Below, one piece after another: positions 4,972-5,431 of a DNA stretch of 5,431 bases. The notes under the pieces are model-generated. The model worked only from the letters and a program-made list of their open reading frames with translations, had not been told where the DNA came from and did not search any database. This DNA is from DAOTYH01 sp034435015 (GTDB lineage Bacteria > Chloroflexota > Anaerolineae > Aggregatilineales > UBA3940). The translations under genes and the position numbers were made by a program. The first letter of the stretch is position 1; the number at the start of each line of letters is the position of its first letter. Location: contig DAOTYH010000031.1 in the NCBI GenBank assembly GCA_034435015.1, positions 1 to 5,431 on the forward strand, in the 5' to 3' direction.

Positions 4972-4995
4972 GGGGCGTGCTGATTGGCACGCCCC
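4972..4995 (-). terminator. Probable terminator-like hairpin after rpmG
   Basis: GGGGCGTGC and GCACGCCCC form a perfect 9-bp GC-rich stem with a 6-nt loop, beginning 14 nt after the rpmG stop. The bases after it on the minus strand (TGCTGGTCAATTT) lack a proper T-run. It is therefore either a weak terminator or a 3' end protecting structure for the tuf-rpmG message. It ends only a few bases from the -35 of the next promoter. Confidence 0.5.
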
Positions 4996-5009
4996 CTTCA
5001 ATCCGTCCG

Positions 5010-5180
5010 TCATTTAGTCTCGCGGTGGGGCGTATGCTTTTTACACCGAGGACAGTATTTCCTCAACTCCAAGCGCTGGGGGTCATTCCGCCGGTTCTTT
5101 TCGGTCGTGTAATTCCGCTCACGGCACTCCGTGCATTCCAGCGTAATGACCGGGCGCGTATCTTTCGACTTCTTGGCCAT
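5010..5180 (-). CDS. rpmG: 50S ribosomal protein L33
   Basis: This 56-residue protein of the large subunit lies near the E site. The sequence begins MAKKSKDTRPVITLECTECR and ends CPRCKKHTPHRETK. Two CxxC pairs, Cys16/Cys19 and Cys43/Cys46, make it the zinc-binding form; some bacteria also carry a cysteine-free paralogue used under zinc limitation, which is not in this window. The ATG at 5178-5180 has GAGG five bases upstream, and the stop is TGA at 5010-5012. The gene follows tuf after 36 nt and is followed by a hairpin and the tRNA-Trp promoter, so tuf and rpmG probably form one transcription unit. Confidence 0.97.
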   Translation of the reverse strand: MAKKSKDTRPVITLECTECRERNYTTEKNRRNDPQRLELRKYCPRCKKHTPHRETK

Positions 5181-5199
5181 TTAAACCTCAATTGATAGT

Positions 5200-5214
5200 G
5201 CAGGCGAAGCCTGC
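5200..5214 (-). other. Small hairpin between tuf and rpmG
   Basis: GCAGGC and GCCTGC form a 6-bp stem with a 3-nt loop two bases after the tuf stop codon. No T-run follows it on the minus strand. It may reduce read-through or mark an RNA processing site between the two genes, but it is too weak to call a terminator. Confidence 0.35.
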
Positions 5215-5216
5215 GT

Positions 5217-5431
5217 TTACTCCAGAATCTCCGTGATGACGCCGGCGCCGACCGTCAGGCCGCCCTCGCGGATGGCGAACTTCGACCCCTTCTCCAGCGC
5301 CACAGGGGTGATCAGTTCCACCAGCAGGTTGACATTGTCACCCGGCATCACCATCTCAACCCCTTCCGGCAGTTTGATCTCGCCCGTCACATCCATCGTC
5401 CGGATGTAGAACTGCGGCTTGTACCCGGAGA
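5217..5431 (-). CDS. tuf: Elongation factor Tu, C-terminal 70 residues (partial)
   Basis: EF-Tu delivers aminoacyl-tRNA to the ribosomal A site in a GTP-dependent way. Only the end of domain 3 is present, from SGYKPQFYIRTMDVTGEI through LPEGVEMVMPGDNVNLLVEL to FAIREGGLTVGAGVITEILE and a TAA stop at 5217-5219. The alanine equivalent to E. coli Ala375 (a kirromycin-contact position) is retained. The position equivalent to Arg381, usually Arg in the EGGRTVGAG motif, is Leu here. The 5' part, including the GTPase domain, lies beyond the right edge. It is probably cotranscribed with rpmG. Confidence 0.97.
   Translation of the reverse strand, partial: SGYKPQFYIRTMDVTGEIKLPEGVEMVMPGDNVNLLVELITPVALEKGSKFAIREGGLTVGAGVITEILE

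Overview
The window is a bacterial translation and transcription-factor cluster read almost entirely on the minus strand. Minus-strand order is tuf (3' end only), rpmG, tRNA-Trp(CCA), secE, nusG, rplK, rplA, [L10 leader], rplJ, rplL. This is the widely conserved secE-nusG-rplKAJL arrangement. Every product is recognised from its own residues. Base composition is moderately GC-rich. The host is bacterial: L33 is of the zinc-binding type, SecE is the single-TM form, and an L10 leader is present. A Chloroflexota-like or other non-proteobacterial host is plausible from the gene order, the TTG/GTG starts, the acidic extensions on SecE and NusG, and the type of IS1 transposase. That placement is inference, not proof.

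Layout from left to right. Positions 1-447 hold the 3' end of an IS1-family insertion sequence on the plus strand, with the transposase C-terminus followed by a short, repeat-rich tail. A plus-strand promoter (462-490) then drives a HIT-family gene (551-1060) of the Ap4A phosphorylase/hydrolase-like kind. A near-perfect bidirectional terminator (1081-1109) separates it from the convergent rplL. rplL and rplJ follow (1140-2123). The 297-nt gap upstream of rplJ holds a promoter, the ribosomal protein L10 leader fold, and a strong intrinsic terminator just ahead of the rplJ ribosome binding site. Together these look like a complete autoregulatory attenuator. rplA, rplK, nusG and secE occupy 2421-4758. 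A 12-bp perfect hairpin lies between secE and tRNA-Trp (4839-4912). A promoter with a perfect TATAAT sits just upstream of the tRNA. rpmG (5010-5180) and the last 70 codons of tuf (5217-5431) close the window.

How the genes work together: EF-Tu, L33, L11, L1, L10 and L12 serve the large ribosomal subunit and elongation, with L10/L12/L11 forming the GTPase-associated stalk. NusG couples RNA polymerase to ribosomes and Rho. SecE is part of the SecYEG translocon. The L10-L12 complex probably represses its own rplJL transcription through the leader. rpoBC, which often follows rplL, is absent here; a terminator and the unrelated convergent HIT gene take its place.

I see no wholly new system. The items most worth a second look are the nested direct and inverted repeats at the IS end, the promoter-leader-terminator unit before rplJ, and the hairpin that bears on the secE start.
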